This document shows positions 12,837 to 14,661 of a DNA stretch of 14,661 nucleotides, piece after piece. The first letter of the stretch is position 1. The number at the start of each line of letters is the position of its first letter. This DNA comes from Nitriliruptorales bacterium. GTDB lineage: Bacteria; Actinomycetota; Nitriliruptoria; Euzebyales; Egibacteraceae. Below the pieces are notes generated by a model, which was given only the letters and a program-made list of their open reading frames with translations, ran no database searches and was not told the DNA's origin. The translations under genes and the position numbers were made by a program. The DNA lies in the NCBI GenBank assembly GCA_007126835.1, contig SLAO01000167.1:1-14661 (forward strand), read 5' to 3'.

Positions 12837-13551
12837 CGACCATCCGCTCGTGGCCCGGCACGTCACAGAAGTAGGTGTAGGTGCCGGGTTCGAGGTCGAC
12901 CTCCACGCGCACGGCGGTGCTCCCGGGCAGTTCGGCGTGGACGCCGGCGTCCTCGACCACCAGGGTGTGGCGGTAAGCGTCCTGGTTGTCCACCCACAGC
13001 ACCGCGCCGCCGGCGGGGATCTCGAGCACCTCTGGGAACAGCGCGTGGGCGGTGGGCACGGGCACGTCACCGGGTTGGCGCTCGTCTGGGCTCACCGTTG
13101 CTGCGACGGTCAGCGATGCGACCGTCAACATGATCGCGAGAACACCTGCGGCACCGCCGAATGCGAGACGGCTGCGACGGCTGCCAGCGACCGCGCCGGC
13201 CGCCACAGTCAACACCGCCAGGACGATGTAGGCCTCGGGCAGGAAGCTCGCCGGCGTCTCGGGATGCGCCAACGCCTCGACGAGGAAGGGGGCGCTGGTG
13301 ACCAGATGCACCCCCAGAAGGCCCACGATGGCCAGCACCAGCCAGCGGGGGGCGCGGCGAGCGACCACGGCGCCGAGCACCGCGTAGACCACGGTGGCCA
13401 CCCCCAGCGGGGGGATGATCTCCCCGGCGATGACTTGCGTGCCGGCGAACAGCACGGCGATGACCAGCAGCCCGGTGGCGACGAACCGGTCCCCCCGCCG
13501 GGTCGGTGCCTCGCTCGTGGGGGCGTCAGGGCGGTCGAGCACGGTGCTCAT
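12817..13551 (-). CDS. Membrane-anchored cupredoxin (plastocyanin-like)
   Basis: A 244-aa protein with four hydrophobic segments (about 23-43, 48-64, 69-90 and 107-152, the last long enough for two) and a C-terminal cupredoxin domain (160-244) expected outside the membrane. Type 1 copper ligands are visible: H195 in YRHTLVVEDAG, then C229, H234 and M237 in FCDVPGHERMVGEIV. The domain's first strand, VLEIPAGGAVLWVDNQD, is also typical. It probably carries single electrons or binds copper. The ATG at 13551 has AAGGAG at the right distance. It is the first gene of a minus-strand operon and overlaps the hydrolase start. Fusion of a cupredoxin to several membrane spans, instead of a single anchor, is uncommon. 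Confidence 0.88.
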   Translation of the reverse strand: MSTVLDRPDAPTSEAPTRRGDRFVATGLLVIAVLFAGTQVIAGEIIPPLGVATVVYAVLGAVVARRAPRWLVLAIVGLLGVHLVTSAPFLVEALAHPETPASFLPEAYIVLAVLTVAAGAVAGSRRSRLAFGGAAGVLAIMLTVASLTVAATVSPDERQPGDVPVPTAHALFPEVLEIPAGGAVLWVDNQDAYRHTLVVEDAGVHAELPGSTAVRVEVDLEPGTYTYFCDVPGHERMVGEIVAR

Positions 13552-13720
13552 GGTTTCTCCTTGCGCTGGTGTCGGCGGTCGGCCTTTGTGTGGCTGAACG
13601 TATGACCGGAGGTCGGCACCGCCCATCCCGCCAGTCGCCGAACCTGGTTCCGGGTAACCCCACCCGACGATTGCGATAAAACCCCTGTGCACAGGGCCAC
13701 AGAAGGCGCATCATGAGCCG
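13552..13720. promoter_or_regulatory. Divergent control region, cupredoxin operon and second kinase
   Basis: These 169 bp must carry promoters for both directions. GATAAA (13675-13680) is a possible plus-strand -10, and CATCAT (13709-13714) lies six bases before the GTG of the kinase. On the minus strand AAGGAG precedes the cupredoxin ATG, with ATACGT further upstream as a weak -10. No clear -35 is seen on either strand. Confidence 0.35.
13683..13696. promoter_or_regulatory. Perfect 14-bp palindrome, candidate operator
   Basis: CCCTGTGCACAGGG is a perfect palindrome, immediately after the AT-containing GATAAAA and 24 bp before the kinase start. Its place in a short divergent region suits a dimeric regulator acting on one or both operons. 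The regulator is not identified. Confidence 0.45.
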
Positions 13721-14661
13721 GTGAGAACCCGTCCTGCCTGGCCTGCGCTCGCGCTGCTTGTCGGGGCGGCCGCGAGCGGGGTCACACTCGTCGTGGCCGT
13801 CCGCGGCGGCGCCACCGCCAAAGAGCTGCCGTGGGTGGCCGCCACCGTCGTGTTCCTCGCCAGCGCCGCCGTGGTCTGGCGGTGGCGCCGCGAGCACCCG
13901 TTGGCGCGGTGGTTCGCCGTGGCCGGCGCCTCCGTTGCCGTCGTGCAGGCACTCGACGCGATCGTCCTGCGGCTGGGCGCGGCCGGCCAACCTCGTCTGC
14001 TCGCCTCGGTCCTGCTGGCCTATCAGCTGGGCAGCGTGGTGGCGGTGGCGGCGGTGACGCGGATGCTCGGGCTGTTCCCCGACGGGCGCGTGGAGCGGCG
14101 GTACGAACGAGCGGTGCTGACCCACCTTTGGTGGCTGTTGGCACTGCCTCCGCTGGTCCTGCTCGGGCGGCCGCTGTTACTCACGCCCGCCTACCACGCC
14201 ACCCCGGCCACGCCCAACCCCTTCCACGTGACCTGGCTGACGCCGGTCGGTGCCGCAGCGGGTGTTGGCACCGCCTTGACCCAAGGCGTGTTCGTCGTGG
14301 GCGTGGCGCTGTTGGTGCTGCGCTACCGCCGGGCGCGGGAGGGCCGGCGACGCCAGGTGCGATGGCTGCTCGTCCCCGGCCTGCTGGCTGCTGGCGCGGC
14401 AGTGGTGGATCTGCTCACGTGGCGGCTGTTCCCCCACGGCGCCCCCACCGCGGTGGCCGAGGTCGGCCTCACCGCGCTGTGGGTGGCGGCCATCGCCTCG
14501 CTGCCGCTGGCCATCGCCGTGGCGGTGGTGCGCCCCGAGCTGCTCGACGTCGACCGGGTGATACGCAAGTCGCTGGTCTACGGCGCGCTGTGGGCGGCGA
14601 TCGCCGGGGTCTACGTGGCAGCGACCGCCGCGCTGGGGCTCATCGCCGGCCGCCGGTTGCC
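13721..14661 (+). CDS. Sensor histidine kinase, membrane sensor half (3' end outside window)
   Basis: The frame from GTG 13721 is open to the window edge (313 codons plus 2 nt). It encodes about eight to nine hydrophobic segments, starting at residues 8-27, 38-54 and 65-86. The marker motifs are those of large actinobacterial multi-pass kinases: LFPDGR (118-123), RYRRAREGRRRQVRWLL (201-217) and PELLDVDRVIRKSLVYGALWA (272-292). In such proteins a GAF or HisKA_3 domain and an ATPase domain follow, but they lie outside this window, so kinase identity is inferred. An ATG at 13713 is closed after three codons. AGAAGG at 13701 is too far for a good ribosome binding site; CATCAT six bases upstream hints at a leaderless start. 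It is divergent from the cupredoxin operon. Confidence 0.72.
   Translation, partial: MRTRPAWPALALLVGAAASGVTLVVAVRGGATAKELPWVAATVVFLASAAVVWRWRREHPLARWFAVAGASVAVVQALDAIVLRLGAAGQPRLLASVLLAYQLGSVVAVAAVTRMLGLFPDGRVERRYERAVLTHLWWLLALPPLVLLGRPLLLTPAYHATPATPNPFHVTWLTPVGAAAGVGTALTQGVFVVGVALLVLRYRRAREGRRRQVRWLLVPGLLAAGAAVVDLLTWRLFPHGAPTAVAEVGLTALWVAAIASLPLAIAVAVVRPELLDVDRVIRKSLVYGALWAAIAGVYVAATAALGLIAGRRL

Noticed and set aside
13671..13680. TTGCGAT shared between the kinase upstream region and the arms of the 9574-9619 palindrome
   Set aside because: Seven bases of identity is easily chance in this composition, and the flanks do not match.

Overview
The window is 14.7 kb of very GC-rich, gene-dense DNA. 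GC-ending codons dominate and several starts have no Shine-Dalgarno sequence. The gene content and the two-component signalling style point to a high-GC Actinomycetota chromosome. I cannot name the genus from the sequence alone; a deep-branching lineage is possible but is only a guess. I see no tRNA, rRNA, CRISPR array, transposase or integrase.

Layout. (1) 1-2552 (+): the C-terminal tail of an unidentified protein, then seryl-tRNA synthetase (serS) and a ROK-family sugar kinase. (2) 2598-3164 (-): a UPF0316/DUF2179 membrane protein, convergent with the kinase. (3) 3430-7972 (+): a tight five-gene unit of ABC ATPase, ABC-2 permease, sensor histidine kinase, LuxR-type response regulator and tandem-GNAT acetyltransferase, with 4-nt overlaps at two junctions. 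(4) 7982-9394 (-): a THUMP-domain RNA methyltransferase whose THUMP region is interrupted by six copies of an 18-bp repeat. (5) 9395-9821: a 427-nt divergent intergenic region holding a long imperfect inverted repeat, a short AT-rich island and a 15-bp tandem repeat. (6) 9822-10730 (+): a YihY/BrkB-family membrane protein. (7) 10788-11024 (-): a small single-pass membrane protein. (8) 13551-11264 (-): an operon of a four-TM cupredoxin, an alpha/beta hydrolase and a multi-pass membrane protein. (9) 13721-end (+): the membrane sensor half of a second histidine kinase, cut off by the window edge and divergent from the cupredoxin operon.

How the genes may work together. The ABC/two-component/GNAT block looks like a self-contained sense-and-respond unit: the kinase and regulator probably control their own transporter, and the acetyltransferase is translationally coupled to the regulator. 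The cupredoxin operon and the second kinase share a 169-nt divergent region with a perfect 14-bp palindrome, which suggests, but does not show, a second sense-and-respond pair.

The most unusual features are not gene families. One is the recurring arrangement of a -10-like hexamer, six nucleotides, then the start codon (leaderless-type starts). Another is a cluster of five tandem repeats whose periods (30, 15, 12, 18 and 15 bp) are all multiples of three. The third is the structured 9395-9821 intergenic region. None of these amounts to proof of a new system.
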